Source: an uncultured Oscillospiraceae bacterium
Lineage (GTDB): Bacteria > Bacillota > Clostridia > Oscillospirales > Ruminococcaceae
Length of the DNA stretch: 5,949 nt
Direction: 5' to 3'
NCBI GenBank assembly: GCA_934454435.1
Contig: CAKSGA010000119.1
Span: 1 to 5,949 of the forward strand
The notes under the pieces are model-generated. The model searched no databases and was not told the origin of the DNA. It saw nothing but the letters and a program-made list of their open reading frames with translations. A program made the position numbers and the translations under genes. Positions 4,801 to 5,949 of this stretch are shown here, piece by piece; the stretch's first letter is position 1; each line of letters opens with the position of its first letter.

Positions 4801-5949
4801 TTATTCTCAGACAGGGAAGCGCTTTGCAAGCCAGAACGAGCTTCTGGACTGCTTTGCGGAGATCCTTGATCTACATATATTTTACTTCTACAAATATCAC
4901 CTCTGGGTGAGCCCCGACAGCAGTCTGCAAGGAATGCTGGGGGTGGTAGTCACCCGTGAGGAATTTGAAAAAACTCTGCTGAAGTCGGCGGACTCTGAGG
5001 TCTTTTCCCGTGCAGACGATACGGAAGCCGAGGAGATCGACCTTATGCGGGAGTATTTTTTCGGGAGGGTCATGGCGACCCCGGATAACTGCGGGTTCCC
5101 GCTGTTCGGGGTGGAGCTGGCGTTCGGGGCCGACAGGTTTCAGTTCCTGACCATGCTCACGCTGCTTTGCTGCGAGATAAACCGCAGGTACGAGAAGCTG
5201 TTCTCATATCTCCAGGACGATATCTCCAAAAAGTACCCCACCGCAGACACCATGATACGTCTCTGGGCGGAGCCCGGCGGCAGGGTGTCTGATTATTACA
5301 GCTATTTCTCGGCACAGAGCGTGCTGATGAAATATATATGCGAACCGGCGGACGGGAGCCTCTGCACAAGACAGCTCCGGCTGTCGGAACCGATACTGAG
5401 ATTTCTCACGAACGGGCGCACGGGGTATGACCTGTTCACCCCCGGCGAGGAGCTCAGACCGCCTTGCATCATGGCTGACGTCATAGAGCGTGCGGAGGGC
5501 GCTGTAAAACGCTCACGCAGAGGTGCGGCGGCGATCATCTGCATGTGCGGAAAGCAGGGCAGCGGCAGGCGCTTTATGGTGAAGCATACTGCGAAACGCT
5601 GTTCAGAGAGCGTGCTGTTCTTCCCGGCTTCTGAACTGGCAGCAGCGGAGGACGCAGGCACTGTGTTCCGCAGGGCGGTATGCGAAGCGGCTCCGAGGGG
5701 GGCGGCGATATGCATAACGGATTTTGAGCAGCTTCTCGAGGAGGACTGCCGGCAGAAGCTGACCGAGGTGTCAGCGGAGCTTTCAGACAGCGGCAGGTAC
5801 TTCGGGACTCACATATACATCACCACGGAAAAGCGCTGGCAGACGGAGCTCCCGGGTCAGGGAACACTGCTGCTTACGCTGGAATTCCCGGACACTGACG
5901 AGGACCAGCGGCTGCTGCTCTGGGACAGGGCTCTGGGAGATCTCATGCT
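4790..5949 (+). CDS. AAA-family ATPase of the contractile-injection-system type (Afp15/Pvc15-like), 5' part only
   Basis: The ATG at 4790 overlaps the previous gene by 11 nt, with GGGGG (4779-4783) 6 nt upstream. 386 codons are present and the frame runs off the edge. Residues about 1-170 form a helical N-terminal domain with the family hallmark: 'GVELAFGADRFQFLTML', then 'EINRRYEKLFSYLQDD' (129-144) and 'YPTADTMIRLW'. Related proteins have 'RFGLSPFERDLLLL...ELDPRYERLFAYLQDD...PTV'. A first AAA module starts near 240. Its P-loop is G254-K-Q-G-S-G-R-R261, with Arg replacing the Walker A Lys and Thr. Its Walker B is 'AAICITDFE' (305-313), with Asp311 not followed directly by Glu. 'LEFPDTDEDQRLLLWDRAL' near the end fits the alpha/beta segment before the lid. 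In this family the first module is commonly degenerate and a second, canonical GPPGTGKT module follows; that should lie outside the window. The role in injection systems is probably remodelling or assembly, in the cytosol. Linkage here to such a system is inferred. Confidence 0.8.
   Translation, partial: MGFDYSQTGKRFASQNELLDCFAEILDLHIFYFYKYHLWVSPDSSLQGMLGVVVTREEFEKTLLKSADSEVFSRADDTEAEEIDLMREYFFGRVMATPDNCGFPLFGVELAFGADRFQFLTMLTLLCCEINRRYEKLFSYLQDDISKKYPTADTMIRLWAEPGGRVSDYYSYFSAQSVLMKYICEPADGSLCTRQLRLSEPILRFLTNGRTGYDLFTPGEELRPPCIMADVIERAEGAVKRSRRGAAAIICMCGKQGSGRRFMVKHTAKRCSESVLFFPASELAAAEDAGTVFRRAVCEAAPRGAAICITDFEQLLEEDCRQKLTEVSAELSDSGRYFGTHIYITTEKRWQTELPGQGTLLLTLEFPDTDEDQRLLLWDRALGDLM

Noticed and set aside
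5302..5715. 137-codon minus-strand frame inside the ATPase gene
   Set aside because: It lies opposite a well-supported AAA-family coding region; composition is antisense-like.
1..5949. CRISPR arrays, tRNA or rRNA genes, insertion sequences, attachment sites
   Set aside because: No regularly spaced repeats, cloverleaf, transposase frame or terminal inverted repeats are visible.

Overview
The window looks like a piece of a low-to-moderate G+C Gram-positive chromosome, most likely Clostridia (a Ruminococcus/Oscillospiraceae-type gut bacterium). The grounds are near-consensus sigma-A promoters, strong AGG-type ribosome sites, GTG and TTG starts, and LytTR/PAS regulators of a kind common in that group. 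The taxonomic call is an inference; no rRNA or marker gene is present.

Left half (1-2720), almost all minus strand. A perfect 14-bp hairpin terminator (59-106) separates the last codons of an unseen plus-strand gene from a cluster of three LytTR-domain regulators. Two are tandem paralogues (93-890 and 914-1705) with the DNA-binding LytTR domain at the N terminus and a PAS-like sensor at the C terminus. They align residue for residue with no gap once the second is started at a TTG codon, and they share one promoter flanked by a 9-bp inverted repeat. The third (1824-2624) is built the other way round, with an NTF2/SnoaL-like domain, a proline-rich linker and a C-terminal LytTR domain. It has its own promoter with exact consensus hexamers.

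Middle (2625-2890). A divergent control region carries two strong back-to-back promoters, TTGACA-18-TATAAT leftwards and TTGAAA-17-TATAAT rightwards. It also carries short repeats that may be operators.

Right half (2891-5949), plus strand: a tightly packed, G+C-richer operon. In order it holds a possible 44-aa CxxC/CxxC mini-protein overlapping the next gene; a 385-aa unrecognised helical, charged protein; a 123-aa unrecognised low-complexity protein that overlaps it by 68 nt; a 130-aa cysteine-rich YbjN-like protein (type III secretion chaperone-like fold); and the first 386 codons of a large AAA-family ATPase. That N-terminal region resembles the ATPase encoded in extracellular contractile injection systems (Afp15/Pvc15 type), with a degenerate first P-loop. 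The catalytic second AAA module should lie beyond the right edge.

Working model (inference): the rightward operon is the start of a contractile-injection or related ATPase-driven system, with poorly described accessory proteins and a chaperone-like protein. It would be controlled by the adjacent bank of LytTR sensors. The window alone does not contain sheath, tube or baseplate genes, so this depends on what follows position 5949.
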